A stretch of DNA of 64,000 nt from Arthrobacter sp. MA-N2 (GCF_000517125.1 NZ_KI912155.1:1426694-1490693), one strand, 5' to 3'; positions 6,418 to 14,791 are shown, counted from the first letter of the stretch. Notes: generated from the letters alone by a model not told the origin. Numbers and translations are program-made.

Positions 6418-8211
6418 TTACTCCCCAGTCAGGGTCTGGGTGGGGGAGTGCAGCTTCTCCAAGGTCTGGCCGTTGCCCAGGTACATGTGGACGCCGCAAG
6501 GAAGGCAGGGGTCGAAGCTGCGGACCGTGCGCATGATGTCGATGCCTTTGAAATGCTCCCGATCATTCTCCTCGAAGATCGGTTGTCCTTGCACGGCATC
6601 CTCGTAAGGTCCTGCGGTTCCGGACGAATCCGTGGGGCTCGCGTTCCATGGGGTCGGGGGATACGGGTGGTAGTTGGCGATCTTGCCGTCGCGGATCACC
6701 ATGTGGTGGGACAGGACGCCCCGCACCGCCTCGGTGAAACCGCAGCTGATGGCTTCGTCCGGGACCGTGAAGGTTTCCCAGGTCTTGGTGCGCCCGGCAC
6801 GGATCTCCTCCAAAGCCTTTTCCGCGAAGTGCAAGGCTGCCGCGGCGGCGTAGGCCTGGAAGTAGGTCCGGGCCCGGTTGCGTTCGATGGTGTTGCTCCA
6901 CTGCGGAACTTTCCACTCGAAGGACACTGGACCCTTCAACGCGGTCTTCGGCAGGTTGATTTGCACGCTGGTTCCGGTGGCCTTGATGTAGCCGATATCC
7001 ACCAGTCCGGCCAGCGCAGTCGCCCAGAGCCGGGCCAGCGGTCCGCCGCCCGTGTCCAGTGCAAGGTTGTCCTGACCGTCGAACCACCGCGGAGACATCA
7101 CCCAGCTGTACTTCTCCGAGAGATCCCGCTTTTGCGGCCTCGGGTTGGTGTGCTGGTTCCACGGGTGCCTGCGGTCCACCGGGTTGCCCAGGGGATCGCG
7201 GGTGACGAACATTTCCTGATCTTCCCAGTCCTCGTAATAGGAGGACCCGAGCATGATCCGGATGCCCAGGTTGATGCGAACCAGGTCTGTGGTGACGAGC
7301 TTGCCGTCCACCACCACTCCCGGGGTGACGAACATCTTCCGGCCCCACTGCGTCATGTCCTTGTATTCGAAATTGCAATAGTCCGGATCCTGGAGGGAGC
7401 CCCAGCAACCAAGCAGCGTGCGGCGCAGGCCTACTTGTTCGTAGCCAGGGAGTGCTTCGTAGAAGAAGTCGAACAGGTCGTCGTGCATGGGGACGACCTT
7501 CTTCATGAACTCGACGTAGCGCATGAGCCGCGTGATGTAGTCCGTCATCAACTGGATGGTGGCCACCGTTCCTACGCCGCCCGGGTAGAGCGTGGAAGGG
7601 TGCACATGGCGGCCTTCCATGAGGCAGAACATTTCACGTGTGGCACGGCTGACCTGCAAGGCTTCACGGTAGAACTCGCCCGTGAACGGGTTCAACGAGC
7701 GCATGATGTCTGCGATGGTGCGGTAGCCGTGTTCGGCCTCGTGCGGTGCGCGGGTGTTCTCAGCCTTGGCCAGGACGCCGGGGTTGGTTTCGGACACCAT
7801 CTTTTCGCAGTAGTCCACGCCCACCAGGTTTTCCTGGAAAATGTTGTGGTCGAACATGTATTCGGCCGCCTCGCCCAGGTTCACAATCCATTCACCGAGG
7901 TTCGGCGGCTTCACGCCATAGGCCATGTTTTGTGCGTAACAGGAACACGTGGCGTGGTTGTCGCCGCAGATCCCGCAGATCCGGCTGGTGATGAAATGGG
8001 CGTCCCGCGGGTCCTTGCCCTTCATGAAGATGGAGTAACCCCGGAAGATTGAGGACGTGCTCTTGCATTCCACAACCTGGTTGTTCGCGAAATCGATCTT
8101 GGTGTAGATGCCGAGGCTGCCGACGATCCTGGTGATGGGGTCCCAGTTCATCTCCACCAGCTTGTTGTTGCCCGTTTCGCTCCCGGAATTCATCGGAATA
8201 GTGGAGGTCAT
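6418..8211 (-). CDS. hhyL: [NiFe] hydrogenase large subunit, group 1h type
   Basis: The 597-aa catalytic subunit oxidises H2 at the NiFe site. The N-terminal ligand motif is RICGICGDNH (Cys79, Cys82) and the C-terminal one is DPCLPCGVH (Cys569, Cys572), so all four nickel cysteines are present. A 22-residue tail follows His575, consistent with removal by the maturation protease in the operon. Length and overall sequence fit the actinobacterial group 1h (formerly group 5) enzymes, which scavenge atmospheric H2 and are fairly oxygen-tolerant. That property is known for the family and was not shown here. It lies directly after the small subunit and before the NifU/Rieske-like gene. The ATG at 8211 has AGGCGAAG upstream. 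Confidence 0.96.
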   Translation of the reverse strand: MTSTIPMNSGSETGNNKLVEMNWDPITRIVGSLGIYTKIDFANNQVVECKSTSSIFRGYSIFMKGKDPRDAHFITSRICGICGDNHATCSCYAQNMAYGVKPPNLGEWIVNLGEAAEYMFDHNIFQENLVGVDYCEKMVSETNPGVLAKAENTRAPHEAEHGYRTIADIMRSLNPFTGEFYREALQVSRATREMFCLMEGRHVHPSTLYPGGVGTVATIQLMTDYITRLMRYVEFMKKVVPMHDDLFDFFYEALPGYEQVGLRRTLLGCWGSLQDPDYCNFEYKDMTQWGRKMFVTPGVVVDGKLVTTDLVRINLGIRIMLGSSYYEDWEDQEMFVTRDPLGNPVDRRHPWNQHTNPRPQKRDLSEKYSWVMSPRWFDGQDNLALDTGGGPLARLWATALAGLVDIGYIKATGTSVQINLPKTALKGPVSFEWKVPQWSNTIERNRARTYFQAYAAAAALHFAEKALEEIRAGRTKTWETFTVPDEAISCGFTEAVRGVLSHHMVIRDGKIANYHPYPPTPWNASPTDSSGTAGPYEDAVQGQPIFEENDREHFKGIDIMRTVRSFDPCLPCGVHMYLGNGQTLEKLHSPTQTLTGE

Positions 8212-8241
8212 TGTGCTTCGCCTGTCTGGAAGAGGGGGTGG

Positions 8242-9300
8242 TTACCAAGTGCGCTTCGCGCCAGTAAGGAGTTCGCTTCCGGGCCGGCGCCACTTGGGCT
8301 CCTGGTCCAGGGTGTGGGTGGTGATGTTCCGCAGTGCCCTGATCGCGGAGCCGTAGGGCTTGATCGAGTTGGTGGACAGCTTGCCTCCGGGAGGCTCGTC
8401 CATGAACGGCATGAACTTGTCCGGGAAGCCGGGCATGGTGCAGCCGATGCAGATCCCGCCGACGTTCGGGCAACCGCCGATGCCGTTCATCCAGCCGCGC
8501 TTGGGGACGTTGCACTTGACCACCGGACCCCAGCAGCCGAGCTTGACGATGCACTTCGGCGAGCCGTATTCGGTGGCGAAATCGCCCTGTTCGTAATAGC
8601 CCGCACGGTCGCAGCCTTCATGGACCGTCTTGCCGAACAACCACGTTGGCCGCAGTGCGTCATCCAGCGGAATCATGGGGGCTTGCCCAGTCGCCTGGTA
8701 CAACAGGTAGGTCATGGTTTCGGAGAGGTTGTCCGGCTGGATGGGGCAGCCAGGCACGCAGACGATCGGGATGCCGGCCTTGGACTTCCAGTCGTAGCCT
8801 AAGTAGTCGGGGACTCCCATGGCGCCCGTCGGATTGCCGGCCATCGCATGGATGCCGCCGTACGTTGCGCATGTTCCTGCGGCGATGATCGCGGTGGCCT
8901 TTGGCGCGAGGCGGTCCAACCACTCGCTCGTAGTTATCGGTTGACCGGTGTTGACGTCGTTGCCGAATCCGCACCAGTAGCCGCCGTCGTCGTGCAGTTT
9001 TTCATTGGGGATGGACCCCTCAACCACCAGGACAAAAGGCTCCAGCTCACCGCGGTCAGCCTTCCGGAACCACTCGAGGAAGTCATCGGCTCCCTCCTGG
9101 GGGCCGCACTCGAAATCGATCAGTGGCCAGTGCATGGCGATGCGTGGCAAGCCGGGCAGGGCGCCGAGCGCGATCTCCTCGACGCTTGGTTGGGTGGCCG
9201 CCGTCAAGGCGACCGAATCGCCGTCGCAACTGAGTCCGGCGTTGATCCACAGCACGTGAATAAGGGCTTCTTCGGCCTTGAGGGAAGTTTCGGTAGGCAT
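8242..9300 (-). CDS. hhyS: [NiFe] hydrogenase small subunit, group 1h type
   Basis: The 352-aa electron-transfer subunit carries three Fe-S clusters. At the proximal-cluster position the usual CxxC is replaced by Cys25-x-x-Asp28 (in LSCDGDS), the 3Cys/1Asp arrangement described for group 1h enzymes and linked to oxygen tolerance. Further ligands are visible in GTCATYGG, CVPGCPIQ, HEGCDRAGYYEQGDF, KLGCWGPVVKCNVPKRGW and GGCPNVGGICIGCTMPGFPDKF. There is no twin-arginine signal peptide and no C-terminal membrane anchor, so the heterodimer should stay on the cytoplasmic side. The distinctive ending after RNITTHTLDQEPKW is typical of the group. Confidence 0.96.
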   Translation of the reverse strand: MPTETSLKAEEALIHVLWINAGLSCDGDSVALTAATQPSVEEIALGALPGLPRIAMHWPLIDFECGPQEGADDFLEWFRKADRGELEPFVLVVEGSIPNEKLHDDGGYWCGFGNDVNTGQPITTSEWLDRLAPKATAIIAAGTCATYGGIHAMAGNPTGAMGVPDYLGYDWKSKAGIPIVCVPGCPIQPDNLSETMTYLLYQATGQAPMIPLDDALRPTWLFGKTVHEGCDRAGYYEQGDFATEYGSPKCIVKLGCWGPVVKCNVPKRGWMNGIGGCPNVGGICIGCTMPGFPDKFMPFMDEPPGGKLSTNSIKPYGSAIRALRNITTHTLDQEPKWRRPGSELLTGAKRTW

Positions 9301-9330
9301 CGTTGCCTCTTTCAGTGGCCCGAACCGGGC

Positions 9331-10143
9331 TCAATGTGCGTCTGATAGAGATTCAGTCAAGGAATCTGACCGGGATGTGGAGCCGTCTAGCCAGTCATAC
9401 CAAGCGGCAAGGCCGTCACCTGCAGTGGCGGAGAGAACCAGGAAATCGGTGCGCGGGTTGATCTGCCGGATCTGCCGCAAGCAATCGTCGACGTCGAAAT
9501 CAACATAGGGGAGCAGGTCGGATTTGTTGACGATCACCAGATCGGCTGCCATGAACATGTGCGGGTATTTCTGCGGTTTATCATCGCCTTCCGTCACCGA
9601 AATGATGACGACCTTGGCATTTTCGCCGAGGTCAAAGAGTGCAGGACACACGAGGTTGCCGACGTTCTCGACGAAGACCGTGGATCCCGGCTGCGGGTCC
9701 AAGGCGTCGAGTCCTCGCTGCAGCATATCGGCGTCGAGGTGGCAGCCGGCTCCCGTGTTGATTTGGATGACCGGACGGCCAACGGCCCGGATGCGGTCTG
9801 CATCGAGGGAGGTCTCCTGGTCGCCCTCGATGACGCCGGCCTGCAGTTTCGCGCCGAGGTCGGTGAGCGTCCGGACAAGGAGGGTGGTCTTGCCCGCTCC
9901 GGGGGAACTCATCACGTTCAGCGCCTGGATTCCGCGGCCGGCCAACCAACCGCGGTTCCTCGCCGCGAGCAGGTCGTTTTTGGCGAGCAGGTTTTGCTCG
10001 AGCGTGATGGTTTCGGGGTGGTGCTCGTGGTCATGGTCATGCGGGTGTTTGTGGGGGTGTTCGTGCGGGTGGTCCAACGTTGCTCCATCGAGGGCAGAGA
10101 CCCTGGTGTTCGTCTCGTCGCCGCATCCGCATGTTGTACACAT
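9331..10143 (-). CDS. hypB: hydrogenase nickel-insertion GTPase HypB
   Basis: The 270-aa GTPase has an N-terminal CTTCGCGDE metal motif (the CxxCGC high-affinity nickel site) and then a stretch rich in HPH/HDH repeats that can store nickel. A SIMIBI-class GTPase domain follows: P-loop SSPGAGKTT, switch-region NTGAGCHLDADM with metal ligands, ENVGNLVCP and NKSD. It delivers Ni to the large-subunit precursor together with HypA. Its ATG (10141-10143) lies three bases after the hypA stop. The last 15 residues are Ser/Thr-rich and probably disordered. Confidence 0.97.
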   Translation of the reverse strand: MCTTCGCGDETNTRVSALDGATLDHPHEHPHKHPHDHDHEHHPETITLEQNLLAKNDLLAARNRGWLAGRGIQALNVMSSPGAGKTTLLVRTLTDLGAKLQAGVIEGDQETSLDADRIRAVGRPVIQINTGAGCHLDADMLQRGLDALDPQPGSTVFVENVGNLVCPALFDLGENAKVVIISVTEGDDKPQKYPHMFMAADLVIVNKSDLLPYVDFDVDDCLRQIRQINPRTDFLVLSATAGDGLAAWYDWLDGSTSRSDSLTESLSDAH

Positions 10144-10146
10144 TTC

Positions 10147-10476
10147 TCAAGCCACCTCCACAGACATCACCATGAGTTCGCGGCCGCTGAGCACTTCGAC
10201 GTCGGCGCTTCCGCATGGACAAAGCAGGATCAGGTCGTTTAGTTCAAATTCCGTGCGGCAGTTTCTGCATCGAGCCAGGCCTCGTGGTTCATCGATCTTC
10301 AGTTGTGCTCCGGCGAGCGGGGTATCTGCGCAAACAATGTCGAAGCAAAAACGCATGGCGTCAGGCAGCACGCCAGAAAGCGGTCCAATTCTAAGATTCA
10401 CGCCGGTGACTGTCCGTTCTCCGGTACGTTCCAGAACGGCATCAACAAGGCTCTGCGTGATTGAGAGTTCGTGCAT
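10147..10476 (-). CDS. hypA: hydrogenase nickel metallochaperone HypA
   Basis: The 109-aa protein begins MHELSITQ, with His2 as the nickel ligand, and carries the zinc-binding pair CRNC and CPCG separated by about 13 residues. HypA hands nickel to HypB and the large subunit. The start at 10476 is set by the conserved MHEL and by AAGGAG about eight bases upstream; the in-frame sequence further upstream is not coding. It is the first gene of the operon, with a plausible sigma70-type promoter just before it. Confidence 0.96.
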   Translation of the reverse strand: MHELSITQSLVDAVLERTGERTVTGVNLRIGPLSGVLPDAMRFCFDIVCADTPLAGAQLKIDEPRGLARCRNCRTEFELNDLILLCPCGSADVEVLSGRELMVMSVEVA

Positions 10477-10495
10477 GCTGGCACTCCTTCCTGCC

Positions 10496-10524
10496 AAGAT
10501 AGGCTTGCTCAGGACAAAGCGCAA
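10496..10524 (-). promoter_or_regulatory. candidate promoter of the hydrogenase operon
   Basis: On the minus strand TTGCGC (10519-10524) and TATCTT (10496-10501) are separated by exactly 17 bases, a reasonable housekeeping-sigma layout. The transcript would begin about 6 bases before the AAGGAG of hypA, leaving a very short leader. The call is by eye only. Operon control by starvation, known for group 1h enzymes elsewhere, cannot be read from this sequence. Confidence 0.4.
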
Positions 10525-10569
10525 CCACCCACCTGGGTTCATAAGTGAGTGAGCGTTTAGGGTTGAGGG

Positions 10570-10875
10570 ATGCCGTCGTTCCAAACCAAGTTGAAGATCA
10601 CCGGGCTCAAGCCGGGCAATCCACCGGAATCGGTGATGGCCGCGGCGGTTAAGGCCATGGAAACACGACACCACGTCGAATCCAATCAATTGGACATCGT
10701 TGGCGGCGTCCCCCAGATCAGCCTTCGTTTCCTCGTGGAGCCGCGCGACTATCCGGGCGAGAACAGCGAGGCCCGCGCGTCGGCAGCCATGATGCGCGAC
10801 GCCGTCGAACGCGTGGCCCTCACAGGGAACCTTTACGTGCTGCGCCGTATGCGGGGGAAATGGTCGCCGGTCTGA
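10570..10875 (+). CDS. conserved hypothetical protein, 101 aa
   Basis: This small soluble protein is divergent from the hydrogenase operon. It opens MPSFQTKLKITGLKPGNPPE and has repeated Ala/Met/Arg helices (AAMMRDAVERVA) and a C-terminal LRRMRGKW. Codon use matches the neighbours and GGGTTGAGGG provides a ribosome-binding site. No motif is recognised. The two alternating beta-strand-like and helical segments suggest a small alpha/beta fold. The position may only be coincidental, but it shares the intergenic region with hypA. Confidence 0.65.
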   Translation: MPSFQTKLKITGLKPGNPPESVMAAAVKAMETRHHVESNQLDIVGGVPQISLRFLVEPRDYPGENSEARASAAMMRDAVERVALTGNLYVLRRMRGKWSPV

Positions 10876-10996
10876 GCCAGACGTCGGGGGAGCGCGTCAC
10901 GCCCGGCAGCTTTTCGCGGACGTCGACGGCGCACGCCCCCTGAAATTCGCGGCACAACGACGCGCGGCACCCCAAAAAGTCGCTCAGCGTGACGGC

Positions 10997-11017
10997 GCTG
11001 CCCGTCGAAAGGGCAGC
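10997..11017 (-). terminator. hairpin terminator of the dedA gene
   Basis: GCTGCCC (10997-11003) and GGGCAGC (11011-11017) form a perfect 7-bp stem with a 7-nt loop, starting at the dedA stop codon when read on the minus strand. The following T-run is weak, so efficiency is unknown. Confidence 0.5.
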
Positions 11018-11640
11018 TAAAGATGGGGCGGCTGGCCCGGCTCGTCAACCGGCGAACGGTCTCCCCGGCGGCGCGTCACGATCAGACCCACCACGACGCC
11101 GATCAGCAACCCCATGCCGACGCCGATCAGTGCGCTCGCCCAGAACGGAAGCTTCGTCGTCGAGCCGGCAAAGTAACCCAGCCCGACCTGCCACGTAGCC
11201 CACAACAGGCCGCCCAAGCCCGCGCACAGACTGAAACCGCGGGAGGAAACCTCGGCAATTCCCGAAGCGGCCGACGCCGCAAGCCGGCCACCCGGGATGA
11301 ACCGAGCGCCGATAATCGCGCCGTAGGTGGAGGAACGGCCGGCCCTGGCGATGGCCCGGTGGATGCCCTGATGGACTCGGCGGCCCCAGACCCAGCGGTC
11401 CAGGATATGGCCCAAGCGGCGTTTGAAGAGTTGAAAAACCATCATGTCGCCCAGCCAAGAGGCGACGGCGGCCAACGAACCCACCAGCCACAGATTGGCC
11501 TGGCCCTGCGCGGCAAGTGCGCCACCCGTGATCACCAGCATCTCCGAAGGGATGGGCGGGAAGAAGGCATCGCCCACCACCATGGGGATGATCCAGACAT
11601 AGATCGCGGCTCCCCAGCCATCGGCGGTGGTGATGTCCAT
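11017..11640 (-). CDS. DedA-family membrane protein
   Basis: The 207-aa integral membrane protein has the DedA signature region: FFPPIPSEMLVITGGALAA near the N-terminus, SWLGDMMVFQLFKRRLG, then the RFIPGGR box and TWQVGLGYFAG, with a final membrane span and a basic tail. DedA proteins are linked to polyprenyl-phosphate or phospholipid flipping and membrane homeostasis. The start at 11640 (MDITTADGWG) is chosen because the longer frame extends into the divergent macro-domain gene. The ligand is not known for this branch. Confidence 0.88.
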   Translation of the reverse strand: MDITTADGWGAAIYVWIIPMVVGDAFFPPIPSEMLVITGGALAAQGQANLWLVGSLAAVASWLGDMMVFQLFKRRLGHILDRWVWGRRVHQGIHRAIARAGRSSTYGAIIGARFIPGGRLAASAASGIAEVSSRGFSLCAGLGGLLWATWQVGLGYFAGSTTKLPFWASALIGVGMGLLIGVVVGLIVTRRRGDRSPVDEPGQPPHL

Positions 11641-11697
11641 GGGCACAAAGTACCGCACTCTGGTGCATCCGCCGGAGCGTCGTGCAAGACTGGCGCC

Positions 11698-12225
11698 ATG
11701 CGGCTCGAAATCCTGCAAGGCGACATCACCACGCGCGACGTCGATGCGATCGTCAACGCGGCCAACTCATCTTTGATGGGTGGCGGCGGAGTGGACGGCG
11801 CCATCCACCAGGCCGCAGGCCGGGAGCTCCTGGCGGCGTGCATGGAGGTTCGCGAGCATTATCCGGGCGGTTTGCCCGTGGGGCAGGCCGTGCACACCCC
11901 TGGATTCAGATTGCCGGCGCGGTGGGTGATCCACACAGTTGGTCCCAACCGGCACGCGGGGCAGAGCGACCCGGAACTGCTGGCTTCGTGTTTCCGCGAG
12001 AGCTTGCGGGTAGCCGAATCGCTCGCTGCGGGGTCCATTGCCTTCCCTGCGATCAGCGCGGGGATCTACGGTTGGGGCGCGCGCGAAGTCGCCACTGTAG
12101 CGCTCGACGCCGTCCGGCGCTTCGACGCGGACCGTCCCGGTGCGCTGGACCTGGTCGAGTTTGTGTTGTTCAGCGCAGAAATGACCGACGTGTTCCGGGA
12201 TGTGTTTGGGGTTCCGGAGGGCTGA
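11698..12225 (+). CDS. macro-domain ADP-ribose hydrolase (YmdB-like)
   Basis: The 175-aa single macro domain begins MRLEILQGDITTRDVDAIVN, with the NAANSSLMGGGGVDGAIH motif that binds ADP-ribose, and a second ligand loop in SAGIYGWG. Such proteins hydrolyse O-acetyl-ADP-ribose or remove ADP-ribose from protein ends. It is compact with no extra domains, as in YmdB. It is divergent from dedA with about 58 bases between the starts. The IS110 element follows 40-odd bases after its stop, so it seems undamaged. Confidence 0.92.
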   Translation: MRLEILQGDITTRDVDAIVNAANSSLMGGGGVDGAIHQAAGRELLAACMEVREHYPGGLPVGQAVHTPGFRLPARWVIHTVGPNRHAGQSDPELLASCFRESLRVAESLAAGSIAFPAISAGIYGWGAREVATVALDAVRRFDADRPGALDLVEFVLFSAEMTDVFRDVFGVPEG

Positions 12226-12289
12226 TCGAACCCGAGCGCCCCGTGTTCGGCGGCTCGTCGGACGCTCGTTACCTTTTTCGTAGCCCTTT

Positions 12290-12486
12290 CCTGGTGCAGG
12301 ATATGGGTGTGTTGGCCTGCCGTCCCGGCATGATTGTGACGCTCTGTCGATGCATGATCCTGAGCGTGTTGTCACCGGGGCTTGGCAGGTGCCAGGGAGA
12401 CCGCTAATAGGGGCAGGACAGTTTGGGATCGTCGTGCGTAACGTGGATGCCGGGCCCTGACACCGCTGACGGGCCGGCACTGGAGG
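12290..12486 (+). ncRNA. candidate IS110 bridge-RNA region
   Basis: The noncoding left end of the element is where IS110-group elements encode a structured bridge RNA that pairs with donor and target DNA. Short complementary pieces are visible (TTGGCAGGTGCCAGG, GGGCCGGCACTGG), but I did not derive a full fold. The assignment rests on position and on the known biology of the family. Confidence 0.35.
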
Positions 12487-13710
12487 ATGACCCGCGACTG
12501 GAGGTGCCAGGTGATCAGAAACCACGAAACCGTTGACGTTTTCATTGGCTTGGACGTCGGCAAGGGCGAACACCACGCCGTTGCCTTGGACCGGGCCGGG
12601 AAGAAGCTGCTGGACCGGGCATTGCCCAATGACGAGGCCCGGATCCGTGAGATCCTGGCCGAGTTTCAAGGCCACGGACAGGCGTTGCTGGTCGTCGATC
12701 AGCCCGCGACGATCGGGGCGCTCCCGGTGGCCGTGGCCCAGGCCGCCGGCATGCCCGTCGGTTACCTGCCGGGCCTGGCGATGCGGCGGATCGCGGATCT
12801 GCACCCGGGAGAGGCGAAGACCGATGCCCGGGACGCGTTCATCATCGCCGACGCCGCACGCACCATGCCCCACGCCCTGCGCTCGGTCCAACTCGCCGAC
12901 ACCCAGCTCGCCGAGCTGAGCATGCTCTGCGGTTTCGACGATGACCTGGCCAAACAGATCACTGCGACTTCCAACCGGATCCGCGGTCTGCTCACCCAGA
13001 TCCACCCGGCACTGGAGCGTGTTCTTGGCCCGCGCCTGGACCACCCTGCCGTGCTGGACCTGCTGCGGACCTGGCCCACCCCGGAGGCCTTGCGTCATGC
13101 CGGCCGGCGCCGGATCGGGAACCGGCTGGGAAAGCTCGCGCCCCGGATGGGCGAACGCCTCGCCGATGAGATCATCGAGGCCTTGGGCAAGCAAACCGTG
13201 GTCGTGGTCGGCACGAACGCCGCCACGATCGTGCTGCCCCAGCTCGCGGGCATGCTCGCCGCGTTCCACGAAGCCCGCGCTACCGTTTATGCCCAGGTCG
13301 AAGCCCTCGTGGAGGCCCACCCTCTTCACCACGTCCTGACGTCACTGCCGGCGGTCGGCGTCAGGACAGCAGCACGGATCCTCACCGAAGTCGTCGGGAA
13401 AGACTTCGCCTCAGCGGCGCACCTGGCATCTTACGCAGGCCTGACACCGGTGACCTGGCGATCCGGGACCTCCATCCGTGCCGACCGCGCCTCCCGGAAA
13501 GGCAACAAAGTCCTCAAACGCGCCCTCTACCTCTCCGCCTTCGCCGCACTGAAAGACCCGCTCTCGCGCGCCTACTACGACCGCAAACGAGCCGAAGGAA
13601 AACGACACAACCAAGCCCTCATCGCCCTCGCCAGACGCCGCTGCGACACCCTCTACGCCATGCTCCGAGACGGAACCCTCTACCAAGCACGAACACCCAC
13701 AGCAGCTTGA
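12487..13710 (+). CDS. IS110-family transposase (DEDD type)
   Basis: The protein is 407 aa from the first ATG; GTG at 12517 with GGAGGTGCCAGGTG upstream is an alternative start. The N-terminal RuvC-like DEDD domain shows IGLDVGKGEHHAVAL, with its first Asp, and the EAKTDARDAFIIADAAR block. The C-terminal transposase_20 domain includes LPAVGVRTAARIL and SYAGLTPVTWRSGTSI with the catalytic-serine region, followed by the basic RASRKGNKVLKRALYLSA. The frame is unbroken and all blocks are present, so it looks functional. Confidence 0.95.
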   Translation: MTRDWRCQVIRNHETVDVFIGLDVGKGEHHAVALDRAGKKLLDRALPNDEARIREILAEFQGHGQALLVVDQPATIGALPVAVAQAAGMPVGYLPGLAMRRIADLHPGEAKTDARDAFIIADAARTMPHALRSVQLADTQLAELSMLCGFDDDLAKQITATSNRIRGLLTQIHPALERVLGPRLDHPAVLDLLRTWPTPEALRHAGRRRIGNRLGKLAPRMGERLADEIIEALGKQTVVVVGTNAATIVLPQLAGMLAAFHEARATVYAQVEALVEAHPLHHVLTSLPAVGVRTAARILTEVVGKDFASAAHLASYAGLTPVTWRSGTSIRADRASRKGNKVLKRALYLSAFAALKDPLSRAYYDRKRAEGKRHNQALIALARRRCDTLYAMLRDGTLYQARTPTAA

Positions 13711-13730
13711 CAAAAAACATAGGGGCACGC

Positions 13731-13849
13731 TCACGTATGCGGGTGTTTGCCCGGACGCTCGCTCACGTATGACCGCTGCATGGCCAACCCTCCTGCAGAT
13801 ATGGCCCTCAAGTGGACAATGTTCCTTCACATACGCGGGTGAGGGTTGG
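13731..13849. repeat. short intergenic repeats and inverted repeat
   Basis: TCACGTATG occurs at 13731 and 13763, and a variant TCACATACGCGGGTG at about 13829 matches TCACGTATGCGGGTG at 13731. In addition CCAACCCTC (about 13787) is complementary to GAGGGTTGG (about 13841), which could form a long-looped stem downstream of the convergent pseudouridine synthase gene. The function is unclear; a terminator is plausible. Confidence 0.35.
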
Positions 13850-13858
13850 GGGAGGCCG

Positions 13859-14791
13859 TCAGGCGGGGTGGGCTTCGTCCAACTCGAGGCCGCTCCGGTA
13901 TTCCACGGCTCGCCCAGTGATGGGGTCAACGAAGCGGATGCCGCGGGCCAGCAATTGCAAGGGCTTGGAGTAGTCGTCCGGGGCCTTGTCCAGGAGCTCG
14001 GGATAGAACGCGTCGTTCACGATTCCCAGCCCGAGCGATGCCATATGCACCCGAAGCTGGTGGGTCTTGCCGGTGTGGGGCTCCAGCCGGTACAGCGCGC
14101 GGCGAGCCATGCCGCCGTCGAACGTTCTCAGCAGCTCAATGCGGGTTTCCGCGTTGGGTTCGCCGTCGATCACTTCGGCGAGGAGATAGCTGCGGGACTT
14201 GGTCATGCGGTTGCGCACAACGGCCGGGAGCTCGACGGCGGGAAAGCCTGCGGCGGGTGCCGCGGCAGAGACGCACTCGTACTCTTTTTGCACTTGACGC
14301 TTCTCGAAGAGCACCTGGTACTTTCCTCGGGTCTCCGGGTTCGTGGAGAGCAGCAGGACTCCGGCGGTCATGCGGTCGAGGCGGTGCATCGGGACGAGGT
14401 CCGGCAGGTCCAGCTGGTTCCGGAGCCGGACGAGTGCCGATTCCTGAATGTAGGTCCCGCCCGGGGTGGTGGGCAGGAAGTGGGGCTTGTCGACGACCAG
14501 GAGGTGCTCGTCCTGATGCAGGATGCTGATCTCCACTGGCATGCGCGTCTCCGGGGGGAGGGTGCGGTAGTACCAGATGAAGGTGTGTTCTTGGAGAGGG
14601 GTGCGGCGGTCAAGGGGCGCACCGCTCTCGCCGACAATCTCGCCGGCGTCGAACCTGTCCTCGATACCCTGCGGGTCGATATGTCCCCAGCGATGCATCA
14701 TGTAATCCATGGCAGTGTCCCAAGGTCCCTCATCCGGGAGGCGCAGGCGGGTGGCGTTCACGCCGTCGCGCACTGGAAGGGGGGATTGCAT
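13859..14791 (-). CDS. RluA-family pseudouridine synthase
   Basis: The 310-aa enzyme isomerises uridine to pseudouridine in RNA. The catalytic block is PMHRLDRMTAGVLLL, with the active Asp in HRLDR, preceded by LLVVDKPHFLPTTPGG and followed by RALYRLEPHTGKTHQLRVHMA, all standard for RluA-type enzymes. An N-terminal S4-like extension is present but weak. The ATG at 14791 is directly preceded by an in-frame GTG at 14794, so the start may be three bases earlier. The target base in rRNA or tRNA cannot be assigned. Confidence 0.92.
   Translation of the reverse strand: MQSPLPVRDGVNATRLRLPDEGPWDTAMDYMMHRWGHIDPQGIEDRFDAGEIVGESGAPLDRRTPLQEHTFIWYYRTLPPETRMPVEISILHQDEHLLVVDKPHFLPTTPGGTYIQESALVRLRNQLDLPDLVPMHRLDRMTAGVLLLSTNPETRGKYQVLFEKRQVQKEYECVSAAAPAAGFPAVELPAVVRNRMTKSRSYLLAEVIDGEPNAETRIELLRTFDGGMARRALYRLEPHTGKTHQLRVHMASLGLGIVNDAFYPELLDKAPDDYSKPLQLLARGIRFVDPITGRAVEYRSGLELDEAHPA

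Larger units (their letters stand above)
12269..13761 (+). mobile_element. IS110-family insertion sequence (ends approximate)
   Basis: An intact IS110-type transposase gene sits in about 1.5 kb of element. The long noncoding left end of about 220 bases (conserved-looking, ending in GGTGCCAGGTG before the gene) is the usual place of the guide RNA in the IS110 group, and no terminal inverted repeats were found, as expected. The 10-mer CGGACGCTCG occurs at 12259-12268 and again at 13752-13761, and I use it to set provisional ends. It may be part of the target or chance. The insertion lies between the macro-domain gene and the pseudouridine synthase gene and interrupts neither. Confidence 0.6.

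Noticed and set aside
6364..8052. 562-codon open frame antisense to the hydrogenase large subunit
   Set aside because: It is a GC-rich shadow of a strongly conserved gene, with low-complexity content and no family resemblance. Other long antisense frames opposite lhr (23272-24420), coxL (48151-49380), xdhC (50236-51423) and the relaxase (60080-61108, 61298-62350) were dismissed for the same reason.
12487..13710. IS110 element treated as having interrupted a gene
   Set aside because: The macro-domain gene on the left is full length (175 aa) and the pseudouridine synthase gene on the right is complete, so the insertion is intergenic.
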